11,541 nt of DNA from Pseudomonadota bacterium (GCA_022563075.1 JADFOC010000033.1:1-11541), one strand, 5' to 3'; positions 1-7,892 are shown, counted from the first letter of the stretch. Notes: generated from the sequence alone by a model not told the origin. Made by a program: numbers and translations.

Positions 1-1609
1 CATCTTCGAGATCATGGTAAAATACGTTGGCGTTTACGACGCCGTTGTCGTTATTGAAACGATATTCCAGGTTTAACTCAAAACGCCAGGATTGTTCCTG
101 CCGCAAATCGGGATTTCCGGCTACGGCATCCTGATCATCGTCGCCACCGCTCACATTGGCGGTGAAGTCGTTGAAGCTCAATTGCGACACATCTTTTTCT
201 ACCGTCACTCTGAATTGCAGGGAACGGGTTAGATCGAAGCGGTAATCGATTTTGGGCCGGATGAAATCGAAATCTCGTTTCTGATTCACGTCACCGGATT
301 GTTTGATCTCAGACGTTTCTATGATCAATGTGCTTTCCAGGGACATCCGATCGTTGATTTGCCAATTGTGCACCAGGAAAGATTCATAGCGAATCTCTTC
401 AACCCTCGCGTGGGAATCTGTGATCGGGCTCAAGCCGCCAAATGTTGCTGCGGTAGGTTCGGTGCCGCTCAACAAGCCAAGTTGCAGCGACGAATCCAGA
501 ATAGTCTGTGCTCGTTCTATGCCGATTTCCAGATCCTGCGATTGCCCGAACCCGAAGGAGTAAGAAGTTCTGGCGATGCGCTCCTGATATCGATTAAAAT
601 TATCTAGAAACAAATTCTTGGTAAGTCGATCAGCATCCACTGCAAATCTTTCCCGCCTACTGTCATCTTCCTTTGCGTTGACAATCAGTAGAGTTTTCCA
701 GCGAGCCCCATTGCCGAAAGTGTGCTCATAGTCACCTCCTATCTCCCAGAAATCGCTGGTGTTGGCGGTCTCATCCAACTCGAGTGTTGTAATTGCAGGT
801 ATCAGCGTCAGGTCGGTAGTGGTTCGATCTTCTGCGTTCGGTGCGTCATTGTTGTTGTACAGGACATTGAAATGAGCCAAGTCATTGTCATTAAACTGAT
901 AGCCGAAGTTGGTGCTGAGAGAGAGGGGTTGGGAGTCTCTGGTACTGAGTCTTGATACCGTGTCGTTGGGAGAACCATCGGCGAACACACTTTCCTCAAA
1001 GCCGACGCGGTACTCCCATCGCGATTCTGATTCGGCACTCAATAGATATGCAAATGCACCATTTTGACCGGTCAGAGATATTTTCCCTCCCGGTTTAATA
1101 GCGCCATCATGATAGCGGTCGGTATTTAATTCGTAGGCTACGGAGGAGCGCGTTGCAGTTTGCAGCAACACGATATTGATAACCTGACTGCCGCCACGCA
1201 CGTCGAGATCACCGGAAGTCCCTCTGATTATCTCGATGTACTGGACCTGATTGGCCGGTATGCGGCTGAGCTGGCTGTTGCCCTCATTTTCTTTGCCGGT
1301 AATGCGACGCCCATTGATGAGTACTTGATCTCCTCCCAGGCCCAGGCCGCGTCGACTGGAGCCACCGGAACTGCCTGGACCACCGTCACCTCCGCCACCC
1401 TGGCGGGCCAGATTGATGCCTGGGATACGATTCAGCATATCGTCGACTGAAAAAGGAGCGTACTGGTCGAAATAGGAAGCAGGGTAGGTGACGGTAGCGT
1501 CAGCGCTGGTGATCGGTTGTTCCTGCGCGTGCAGTGGCGCGGCTAGCACGCCCGAGGCCAGCGAGAGAGCGGCAATTAGGCTTCGGGCCTGGTGGCTTAA
1601 ACTGCCCAT
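1..1609 (-). CDS. TonB-dependent outer-membrane receptor (C-terminus beyond window)
   Basis: This is an outer-membrane beta-barrel receptor that would import a ligand using TonB/ExbBD energy; the ligand cannot be told from sequence. Reading the minus strand gives 536 uninterrupted codons from ATG 1609 to the window edge, with no stop reached. Residues 1-28 form a signal peptide with likely cleavage LHA|QEQ. A TonB-box-like stretch (ATVTYP) lies at about 38-43. The plug domain spans roughly 50-150, with DMLNRIPGINL, a Gly/Ser-rich loop (70-92), GDQVLINGRRITGK, and IEIIRGTSGDLDVRGGSQVINIVL-type ending. The remainder is barrel, including the NPDLRQEQSW motif (499-508) usually found late in these barrels, so perhaps 150-200 residues are missing. 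An in-frame ATG at 1690 would add 27 residues but lacks a ribosome site and spoils the signal peptide, so 1609 is preferred. The gene is divergent from the ETF:quinone oxidoreductase gene. Confidence 0.93.
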   Translation of the reverse strand, partial: MGSLSHQARSLIAALSLASGVLAAPLHAQEQPITSADATVTYPASYFDQYAPFSVDDMLNRIPGINLARQGGGGDGGPGSSGGSSRRGLGLGGDQVLINGRRITGKENEGNSQLSRIPANQVQYIEIIRGTSGDLDVRGGSQVINIVLLQTATRSSVAYELNTDRYHDGAIKPGGKISLTGQNGAFAYLLSAESESRWEYRVGFEESVFADGSPNDTVSRLSTRDSQPLSLSTNFGYQFNDNDLAHFNVLYNNNDAPNAEDRTTTDLTLIPAITTLELDETANTSDFWEIGGDYEHTFGNGARWKTLLIVNAKEDDSRRERFAVDADRLTKNLFLDNFNRYQERIARTSYSFGFGQSQDLEIGIERAQTILDSSLQLGLLSGTEPTAATFGGLSPITDSHARVEEIRYESFLVHNWQINDRMSLESTLIIETSEIKQSGDVNQKRDFDFIRPKIDYRFDLTRSLQFRVTVEKDVSQLSFNDFTANVSGGDDDQDAVAGNPDLRQEQSWRFELNLEYRFNNDNGVVNANVFYHDLED

Positions 1610-1633
1610 GCAGGTTGCTCCAGTGGGGACGAA

Positions 1634-1649
1634 CAGCTTGGAGAAGCTG
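1634..1649 (-). other. Small inverted repeat in the receptor leader
   Basis: Two 6-base arms, CAGCTT and AAGCTG, flank a 4-base centre, 25 bases upstream of the receptor ATG. If transcribed on the minus strand it can form a short hairpin with loop CTCC. There is no T-tract, so it is not an intrinsic terminator. Such a short repeat may occur by chance, and no function is claimed. Confidence 0.3.
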
Positions 1650-1759
1650 GATATCGCGATGGTTAAAAATGGCGGCGTCAGTATGCACATAAAGGACCGG
1701 CTTAAGAATCTTCGATTGTCGATTATTTGTGACATTTTGTAATGCTGGCGGTAGAGGTT

Positions 1760-1787
1760 GGCGAATTTTGCGCTCGTTCGGCGAATT
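1760..1787. repeat. Direct repeat GGCGAATT x2 in divergent promoter region
   Basis: GGCGAATT occurs at 1760-1767 and again at 1780-1787. The start-to-start distance is 20 bases, about two helical turns, so both copies face the same side of the DNA. The repeats lie in the 280-base gap between the receptor gene and the oxidoreductase gene and overlap the predicted -35/-10 spacer of the latter. This arrangement fits an operator bound by a dimeric regulator. Two 8-base copies in AT-rich intergenic DNA could also be coincidence. Confidence 0.35.
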
Positions 1788-1796
1788 GAGGATAAT
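1768..1796 (+). promoter_or_regulatory. Possible sigma70 promoter for the ETF:quinone oxidoreductase gene
   Basis: A -35-like TTGCGC (1768-1773) is followed, 17 bases on, by a -10-like GATAAT (1791-1796), which matches TATAAT at five of six positions. The -35 matches only its first three bases. A start near 1803 would give an untranslated leader of about 87 bases before ATG 1890. The rest of the 1610-1889 gap holds no convincing gene, and I found no good promoter for the receptor on the minus strand. Confidence 0.3.
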
Positions 1797-1877
1797 AGCC
1801 GTTCATAACTGGCTGGATTCACAGGGATTTTATGCTCAGTCAGGAACGCCGTTTCATTGTCATTGCAAAAACCATGC

Positions 1878-1883
1878 AGAGGA
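1878..1883 (+). promoter_or_regulatory. Ribosome-binding site fixing the start at ATG 1890
   Basis: AGAGGA sits six bases upstream of ATG 1890. The open frame extends back to a TTG at 1857, but that codon has no comparable purine-rich site. The ATG places the FAD-binding GAGPAG motif at residues 14-19, the usual distance from the N-terminus. Confidence 0.75.
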
Positions 1884-1889
1884 ATACTT

Positions 1890-3548
1890 ATGCAGCGCGA
1901 ATCCATGGAGGTCGATGTAGTCATTGTGGGCGCAGGTCCGGCGGGACTTGCAACGGCCTGCCGGCTCTTGCAGATGGCCCGGGAAGCCGAAAAGGAACTT
2001 TCAGTGTGCGTTCTGGAAAAGGGCTCCGAGGTGGGGGCGCATATTGTCTCGGGTGCCGTGTTCGAACCCTCGGCATTGGATGAATTGTTTCCCGACTGGA
2101 AGGAAAGAGGCGCACCGCTAAATACCGCGGTAACCGGTGACGACGTCTATTTTCTGCCTGGGGCAGAATCTTCGTTTAAGTTTCCAGGCCTGTTGGTGCC
2201 ACGGCCGATGCATAACCACGGCAATTACATTATCTCGCTAGGCAATCTCTGCCGCTGGTTGGCGGAACAGGCTATGGAATTAGGCGCCGAGGTCTTTCCA
2301 GGTTTCGCCGCTGCCGAAATTCTTTATCATGCAGACGGCAGTGTCAAAGGTGTGGCCACCGGGGATATGGGGGTCGATGCCAGGGGCGAACATAAAGCTT
2401 CGTTCGAACCAGGTTTCGAATTTCACGCCAGATATACCATTCTCTCGGAAGGCTGCCATGGACATTTAGGCAAGGAGGTTATCAAGAAATTTGAACTAAA
2501 TAAGGACAGTGATCCGCAACACTATGGCCTTGCACTGAAGGAAGTCTGGGAAGTGCCGGCGGAGAAACACCAGGAAGGATTAGTAGTGCATACGGTCGGT
2601 TATCCGATGATCGGTGCCAGCTATGCAGCCACCAGCGGGGGCTTTCTCTATCATGTAGCAGGCAGTCAGATTTATTTGGGGTTGATTGTTGACCTGGCGT
2701 ACCAGAATCCCCACATAAATCCCTATGATGAATTTCAGAAATTCAAACAACATCCCGTCATCAGGCAGTATATAGAAGGGGGTAAGCGAATCAGCTATGG
2801 TGCCAGGGCGTTAGTCAAGGGCGGTCTTAATTCACTCCCCAAGATGACTTTCCCCGGCGGCTTACTGATTGGCTGCGATGCGGGAACGATGAATACGGCC
2901 AAGATCAAGGGCAGTCATACCGCGATGAAGTCGGGTATGCTTGCGGCTGAAAGCTTGTTTGCGGCATTGAGCGTGGAATCCAGCGAAGCAGAACTGAGCG
3001 ATTACACCACGCGTTTTGAGAACTCGGACCTGCACCATGAATTGCACCAGACCCGTAATTTTAGTGCAGGCTTCCACAAGTTTGGTTTTTGGTTAGGCAG
3101 TACCCTGGTATTTATCGAGCAGAATATTTTCTTTGGCAGATTTCCGTTCACCTTTCACGATAAATCCAAAGACCACTGTCAGCTCAAGCCCGCTGCGGAA
3201 AGTCCGAAAATTGACTATCCAAAACCTGATGGAAAAATTAGTTTCGACATATTGTCCTCCGTGTTTCTATCCAATACCAATCACGCGGAAGACCAGCCCT
3301 GTCACCTACAATTGAAAGATGACTCGGTGCCGATTGGGGTCAATCTGCCGCTGTATGATGAGCCGGCGCAACGCTATTGTCCCGCTGGCGTGTATGAGGT
3401 GGTTGAAGAAGCGGACGGATCTAAGCGTTTTCAGATTAATTCGCAAAACTGTGTGCACTGCAAGACCTGTGATATCAAGGATCCATCCCAGAATATCGAA
3501 TGGGTGGTGCCTGAAGGCAGCGGCGGTCCGAACTATCCTGCTATGTGA
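1890..3548 (+). CDS. Electron transfer flavoprotein:ubiquinone oxidoreductase (ETF-QO)
   Basis: This enzyme takes electrons from reduced ETF, which collects them from acyl-CoA and other dehydrogenases, and passes them through FAD and one 4Fe-4S cluster to ubiquinone at the inner membrane. The protein has 552 residues, normal for bacterial ETF-QO. The N-terminal dinucleotide-binding motif DVVIVGAGPAG covers residues 9-19. A second FAD-contact region includes GGLLIGCDAGTMN (323-335) followed by a KGSHTAMKSG segment. The quinone/membrane-associated part lies between them. The C-terminal ferredoxin-like segment has cysteines at 497, 521, 524 and 527, the spacing expected for the cluster (one Cys, then CxxCxxC), followed by a conserved-looking GGPNYPAM end. 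All key residues are present, so it should be active. The etfA/etfB genes are not in the window. It is divergent from the receptor gene and 85 bases upstream of the exported-protein cluster. Confidence 0.97.
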   Translation: MQRESMEVDVVIVGAGPAGLATACRLLQMAREAEKELSVCVLEKGSEVGAHIVSGAVFEPSALDELFPDWKERGAPLNTAVTGDDVYFLPGAESSFKFPGLLVPRPMHNHGNYIISLGNLCRWLAEQAMELGAEVFPGFAAAEILYHADGSVKGVATGDMGVDARGEHKASFEPGFEFHARYTILSEGCHGHLGKEVIKKFELNKDSDPQHYGLALKEVWEVPAEKHQEGLVVHTVGYPMIGASYAATSGGFLYHVAGSQIYLGLIVDLAYQNPHINPYDEFQKFKQHPVIRQYIEGGKRISYGARALVKGGLNSLPKMTFPGGLLIGCDAGTMNTAKIKGSHTAMKSGMLAAESLFAALSVESSEAELSDYTTRFENSDLHHELHQTRNFSAGFHKFGFWLGSTLVFIEQNIFFGRFPFTFHDKSKDHCQLKPAAESPKIDYPKPDGKISFDILSSVFLSNTNHAEDQPCHLQLKDDSVPIGVNLPLYDEPAQRYCPAGVYEVVEEADGSKRFQINSQNCVHCKTCDIKDPSQNIEWVVPEGSGGPNYPAM

Positions 3549-3584
3549 ATAAAAGCCACCGGTAAGTCTTTAAGCGGCTCTATT

Positions 3585-3613
3585 TTGCATGGTAAAGTGA
3601 TTTCGTCATTAAT
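3585..3613 (+). promoter_or_regulatory. Weak candidate promoter for the exported-protein cluster
   Basis: In the 85-base gap before ATG 3634, TTGCAT (3585-3590) and ATTAAT (3608-3613) stand 17 bases apart. They match the sigma70 -35 and -10 consensus at three and four positions respectively. The leader would be very short. Read-through from the upstream ETF-QO gene is an alternative, because the only hairpin in the gap (AGCC at 3554 pairing with GGCT near 3576) is too weak to call a terminator. Confidence 0.2.
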
Positions 3614-3633
3614 TCCTGCGCGGTGGTTAGACT

Positions 3634-5187
3634 ATGAGCAGCTCTCCTCTTGATCTTCCCCGATTGGCCTGCTTAATCATCCTCATAGCTGTGCCTGTGA
3701 GTGGTTTCGGGCAGGAGCAATTATTACATGATCGGTGGGTCGCAGTGCAGACCGAGCACTTCTCCATAATCAGTCAGGTTTCTGCCCGGCAGACGACACG
3801 ATTTGCCGATGCGTTAGAAACCTGGCGGCAGCTCGCGGCCTATGTCATTCAAGATGAATCTCCGTTTCCACCGGCGCGCGTTCCAAACTATGTCTATCTG
3901 TTTGATGATTCAGAGAGTCTGCAACACTTTACCGTGGGCGACGCGACCGCTTTTTTCCATCCCACACCGCGAGCTAATTTCATGGCCTTGGTTGCCAATG
4001 ATGAGGAATCATTCTCGATTGCAACCCATCACTATGTACACTTCCTGGTTCGTAATTTTTCTGACCTGCGATTGCCTCGCTGGTACGAAGAAGGGCTATC
4101 GGGCTATCTGGCACGGGTGCAAATCAATCGTGGCCGCGCGCAATTCGAGCGCTTCTCTCGGGAGGATAATGATTTAACGTTAGCTCTCAGTGAGACCTTG
4201 TCAATGGATCGACTTCTGTATCGAGATGATGCCCTGGCATCGCCCCGTCTGGTACGAATTGCCAATTTAAAGTCTGAAACCCTGTTGCATTATTTTTTGC
4301 ACGGCTACGAGGAAGAGGGGTTTAGCGATCATCGACTGGCGTTGCAAAATTACCTGGGTTTGTTGCTCGATGGACGAAATTCACGATTCGCCTATGATCA
4401 GGCATTTGATCTCACTACGGTGCAACTGGATGCGGATTTCCATAACTATCTACTCCAGAGCAGTAGGCCGCGTGGCAACATTGAATACGGTGTTCTGTCA
4501 GAAAATCCCGATTACAGCGCGAGCGAGATTGAAAGTGGGCGACTCGCGGTGTTGTTCGCTGAGTTGGCTTTGAACTCGGGCCGCATGCAAAACGCGCAGC
4601 TGTTTTTTCAGGCCGCATTGGACTCCGGTACTGAGATCGCTCGTAGTTATTCCGGAATGGGTGATGCACTGAGGATGCAGGATCTCGAAGGTATTGACCA
4701 AACCATTGCCCACTATTTTGAGCAAGCGGTTGCTATCTCTACAGATGACCCAGACATATTGATGGACTACGGTGAATATTGGGAAGCAGAATTGAGTAAT
4801 TGCGAAAAGACTTATCCCGCCGGCCAACGTGGTTTGATTCTTGCGGATATCAGGCACCATTTCGAACGGACTGTGGTCTTGGTGCCGGACAATCCTGAAG
4901 CCAACTTGGCGATGGCGCAACTCTATTTGCTCGAAGGGCAAAATTGGCAGGCGGGGCTAGACTACCAACGCCGAGCATTTGCCTTGCTGCCGGCGGATAC
5001 CTTTATAATGGAACAGGCGATTAAGTATTCGATTGCGGCCGATGACTATGATGAGGCGGAAAGGCTGATAACGAAAATGGCGCAACCAATTCATTTCTGG
5101 GGCGAGCCGGGTATCGTTACCGACTTGCGCAAACGACTGTTAAGCAAACGACGGAATGAGCCCTACGATGCCTGCGCAGAAGACTAA
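3634..5187 (+). CDS. Exported gluzincin-like/TPR protein with altered HExxH motif
   Basis: This 517-residue protein has a signal peptide (hydrophobic 11-22, cleavage probably SGFG|QEQ near 26-27). The first half resembles secreted MA-clan (gluzincin, DUF1570-like) peptidases: WVAVQTEHFSIIS at about 35-47, then the metal-site region, then LPRWYEEGLSGYLA (147-160), which matches the usual WxxEGxAEY third-ligand segment. At the metal site the sequence is H132-H133-Y-V-H136 instead of HExxH. Both zinc histidines and the likely third ligand Glu153 remain, but the catalytic Glu is His. From about residue 300 to 485 there are degenerate TPR-like helical repeats, for example around 302-330, 405-420 and 422-452. 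I infer a binding or scaffolding role more than hydrolysis. ATG 3634 has only a poor ribosome site (GGTGG). The end overlaps the next gene by 32 bases. I do not recognise a named homologue. Confidence 0.8.
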   Translation: MSSSPLDLPRLACLIILIAVPVSGFGQEQLLHDRWVAVQTEHFSIISQVSARQTTRFADALETWRQLAAYVIQDESPFPPARVPNYVYLFDDSESLQHFTVGDATAFFHPTPRANFMALVANDEESFSIATHHYVHFLVRNFSDLRLPRWYEEGLSGYLARVQINRGRAQFERFSREDNDLTLALSETLSMDRLLYRDDALASPRLVRIANLKSETLLHYFLHGYEEEGFSDHRLALQNYLGLLLDGRNSRFAYDQAFDLTTVQLDADFHNYLLQSSRPRGNIEYGVLSENPDYSASEIESGRLAVLFAELALNSGRMQNAQLFFQAALDSGTEIARSYSGMGDALRMQDLEGIDQTIAHYFEQAVAISTDDPDILMDYGEYWEAELSNCEKTYPAGQRGLILADIRHHFERTVVLVPDNPEANLAMAQLYLLEGQNWQAGLDYQRRAFALLPADTFIMEQAIKYSIAADDYDEAERLITKMAQPIHFWGEPGIVTDLRKRLLSKRRNEPYDACAED

Positions 5188-6661
5188 GCCTTACCCGGAG
5201 ACATGGTTCTGTCTCGGTTTGTCTCGCGGCAACGCGCGCTGCCTAATTTGCTTTTGTGGTTTGCTGATGGTTGGCACGGTGTTTGCGGATGCGCTGGATA
5301 CAGAAGTTAATCAGGATCCCTTTCTGCAATCGCTGACAGTGGCCTTAAGTGCCTCTGCCATCGACGTGGTCTACAATTTAAATTCACGTGATGTAATTCG
5401 CCAGCGTATACAGCGTCATCGCCTCGGACGGTTTCCCGACTTGCCGCTCAATACTCTGCCCAACAGTCACGAATTAAATAGCTGGGAGGCCGAGTACCAG
5501 GCGCAGCAAATTGGTGGCATCGCTATTTTACGTGGCGAAGATTTAGCCGGCGAAACACGGCGTCTTTTTCTGCTTAGATGGTTGGACTCCGGTCCCGAGC
5601 ATCGACTGTTTGTCTCGTTCTACCGACAAGACGAGGTCGCGGCCGAAACAATCAATTCTGCTGCAGGGGCCGCTGGCTATAGCACGGCGTATTTTTTCGG
5701 CGGCGATGATCTGACGACGGCGGGCAATTTATACGCTACCGCCGCGCAGCGCTTAGCGATAGATTCCCGTAGTGCCAGACGCTATCGATCCGACGTAACC
5801 GAATTTGACTACCTGGGTAAACGCGTCAGAAGAAATTCTAATTCTCTGTTTCGGGAGAATGGTAATCGAGGGGCAAGCAGTCTGGCACGAAGGGAGCCGG
5901 CGGTGTTTCTGAAGGAGACACTGGGAGATGAGTTTACGGAATCCACCATCAGAGAGATTGTGGTGCCAGGCGGGGTGGCGCTGGGTGAGACGGCAAGCCT
6001 GGCCATAAATCCGAGCTCAATGATCTTTGCAGACGGCGCGATACACCTGCGAGACGGTGACGGCGTCGACTGGCAGTTGCCAGCGTTGCAAATTGAGACG
6101 CAGAAAGCGCTGTTCGATTTCGTGATGCGCTCGGAATCCATACGCTCCGATTCAATTGTGGATATCGATGCCCAGGGGAGAGTGCGCATTTCCTACGCAT
6201 TACGTGACACCGACGCAGGCTATACCCTGTTGCAAGCAGACGCGCAGCCTTTTGCCTATGTGCCAAATTTGCCGGTTCTCAAGAGTGTGGTGGTAGACAT
6301 CGCTGTCAGCTGGTTTCCAGTTAGGCAAGGGAATACCCTGCAATTTGAAACGAGTTACGAAGTGCGATTCCTGTCGGCTGACAATATGCGGCTCGCGCAG
6401 ACGCGCGTTGCTTTGGAATACGAATATGCCTCCCTGACCGACACCTCAACCTATCAAGATTCGTGGGGCCGGGACACCAGGCGTCTGCATGATAATCTGG
6501 ATTATGCCGGTCTAGGAAGTAGTATGGTAAAGCTGGCGAATTATGCCGGATGGATAGGCTTATTTCGCAAGTTACAGGAAGATCAAGTCTCGTTCCTGGT
6601 GGGTCGTTACCAGTTCATGAAAATTGACAAGCGCGGTCGTGACACGCCGTCAAGATACTAA
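5156..6661 (+). CDS. Exported protein of unknown family
   Basis: I do not recognise this 501-residue protein. The N-terminus has a Cys-containing hydrophobic segment at about 29-43 (RCLICFCGLLMVGTVFA) ending in a plausible signal peptidase site after Ala44, preceded by an unusually long polar region. A second in-frame ATG at 5168 is also possible, and neither start has a strong ribosome site. The mature part has no further membrane segment, no obvious catalytic motif and no TPR. Its second half is rich in alternating hydrophobic/polar stretches suggestive of beta strands (for example REIVVPGG, SVVVDIAVSWFPV, LQFETSYEVRF). The tail is mixed helix. The start overlaps the preceding gluzincin-like gene by 32 bases, and its stop lies 13 bases before the following lipoprotein gene, so translation is probably coupled. 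Export with its neighbours suggests a shared envelope job; its biochemical role is unknown. Confidence 0.75.
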   Translation: MSPTMPAQKTKPYPETWFCLGLSRGNARCLICFCGLLMVGTVFADALDTEVNQDPFLQSLTVALSASAIDVVYNLNSRDVIRQRIQRHRLGRFPDLPLNTLPNSHELNSWEAEYQAQQIGGIAILRGEDLAGETRRLFLLRWLDSGPEHRLFVSFYRQDEVAAETINSAAGAAGYSTAYFFGGDDLTTAGNLYATAAQRLAIDSRSARRYRSDVTEFDYLGKRVRRNSNSLFRENGNRGASSLARREPAVFLKETLGDEFTESTIREIVVPGGVALGETASLAINPSSMIFADGAIHLRDGDGVDWQLPALQIETQKALFDFVMRSESIRSDSIVDIDAQGRVRISYALRDTDAGYTLLQADAQPFAYVPNLPVLKSVVVDIAVSWFPVRQGNTLQFETSYEVRFLSADNMRLAQTRVALEYEYASLTDTSTYQDSWGRDTRRLHDNLDYAGLGSSMVKLANYAGWIGLFRKLQEDQVSFLVGRYQFMKIDKRGRDTPSRY

Positions 6662-6674
6662 AACCAGTGATTTC

Positions 6675-7892
6675 ATGCATCTAAGCATATTGAACCAAGC
6701 AAGAATTTTCATCATGGGTCTGTCGGCCCTGCTGCTTGCTGGCTGCGTGGCCATCGATCTCGAGCTTGAGTTTGTTCAAGATGCAGAGATTCATCGGCGC
6801 ATCCTCGATCAAACCAGCGATCATTTTCCCGAGATCGATCCGTTATTTATTAGCGATGAGGTTCGGCAGTTTGTGGACGGCTATTTAAATCCCAGAGACA
6901 GCGAAGAAACGCGGGTCGATAAACTTCAGGACCTATTGTATGGCGAAGAGTTCTTGCATATTCAGTATGAAGACGCCAAGACTCACACCGCTCTGGAGGC
7001 GTTTCATGCCCGGGAGGGTAATTGTGTATCGGTGATGAATCTGTATATCGCCATGGCGCGGCATGCCGGAGTGGATGCTAATTTTCAAACCGTGGAGGTG
7101 CAACCAAATTGGGACCGACGCGGTGATCTATTGGTGATAAGTCAGCATATCAATGCCACCGGTCGCTTTAGTGCAAGGCGTCGCTACGTGGTGGACTTCA
7201 CCCCGGAAATTGCCTTGCAGAAACTAACCTCTAGAATTGTGACTGATCAGGAAGCGCGGGCCTTGTATTTTAATAATTTGGGGGTGGAGGCGCTGATTAT
7301 TAAAGATCCGCAGCAGGCGTTGATTTATTTTAAGAACGCGCTGTTTCTGGACCCGGATCTATCGATCACCTGGAACAACATAGGCACCACCTACAATCGA
7401 TTAGGAAATTCGAATTTTGCTGAATACAGTTACCGGATGGCATTTTACAGCGATGGCAGAAATGCCACAGCGATCAGCAATCTGGTTAAATTTTACAAAA
7501 CCACCGGCAACATGAGATTGGCTCGAGAATATGCGGTAGCGATAGAGCGATTCAATAATAAAAACCCCTATTTTCATTTTGCCAGAGGCAACCTCGCTTA
7601 TCTTGAAGACGATCTAAGAACAGCCCGGGATGCATTTCGAAAATCAATACGTTTAAAGCAAGAAGAACCTGACTTTTATTTCGCCCTGGCAAAAATCTAC
7701 CTGGAGATGGGTGACATCGAACGGTCTCGAAAAACCAACGATTCAGGCAAGCAACTACTGGTCCAAAATCAAGAGATTTATCAGCCCAGCGATCAAAAGG
7801 TGCGGATAATCGATACCTCCACCATCTTGCGCGACACCAGCCCCGGCATCAGCATTATTCTGAGCGGTGGCGGCCGTACTAGGCGCAATTAA
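6675..7892 (+). CDS. Lipoprotein with transglutaminase-like domain and TPR repeats
   Basis: A 405-residue lipoprotein. The signal peptide ends in lipobox LLAG|C with Cys24; +2 is Val, so outer-membrane sorting is expected. A transglutaminase-like papain-fold domain covers about 70-180, with EGNCVSVMNLYIAMARHAG around Cys117, then QPNWDRRGDL, His158 in SQHINA and Asp174 in VVDF, giving the complete Cys-His-Asp triad in order. About four TPR repeats follow (195-365), such as ALYFNNLGVEALIIKDPQQA and PDFYFALAKIYLEMGD. The fold is found in peptidases, amide-forming enzymes and non-enzymatic relatives, so the substrate is open. The frame extends to a TTG at 6624, which would overlap the previous gene by 38 bases and give a 30-residue region before the hydrophobic core; ATG 6675 gives a normal lipoprotein signal. 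The end is convergent with, and 19 bases from, the SYLF lipoprotein gene. Confidence 0.88.
   Translation: MHLSILNQARIFIMGLSALLLAGCVAIDLELEFVQDAEIHRRILDQTSDHFPEIDPLFISDEVRQFVDGYLNPRDSEETRVDKLQDLLYGEEFLHIQYEDAKTHTALEAFHAREGNCVSVMNLYIAMARHAGVDANFQTVEVQPNWDRRGDLLVISQHINATGRFSARRRYVVDFTPEIALQKLTSRIVTDQEARALYFNNLGVEALIIKDPQQALIYFKNALFLDPDLSITWNNIGTTYNRLGNSNFAEYSYRMAFYSDGRNATAISNLVKFYKTTGNMRLAREYAVAIERFNNKNPYFHFARGNLAYLEDDLRTARDAFRKSIRLKQEEPDFYFALAKIYLEMGDIERSRKTNDSGKQLLVQNQEIYQPSDQKVRIIDTSTILRDTSPGISIILSGGGRTRRN

Noticed and set aside
1610..1740. Possible cobalamin riboswitch or Fur box before the receptor gene
   Set aside because: CCACTG near the start resembles part of a riboswitch element, and GATAAT resembles a Fur half-site. 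The longer conserved B12-box and a full Fur-type palindrome are both missing.
299..1742. Several open frames on the plus strand (for example 299-607, 722-955, 1160-1450, 1488-1742)
   Set aside because: They lie opposite the receptor gene, whose minus-strand translation is continuous and shows clear plug and barrel motifs. The plus-strand products have no coherent composition or ribosome sites.
3549..3590. Intrinsic terminator after the ETF-QO gene
   Set aside because: The only stem is about four pairs (AGCC with GGCT) with a mismatch and a large loop. The following T-run is interrupted.
6624..6674. Upstream TTG start for the transglutaminase-like lipoprotein
   Set aside because: It would overlap the previous gene by 38 bases and give an abnormally long region before the signal core.
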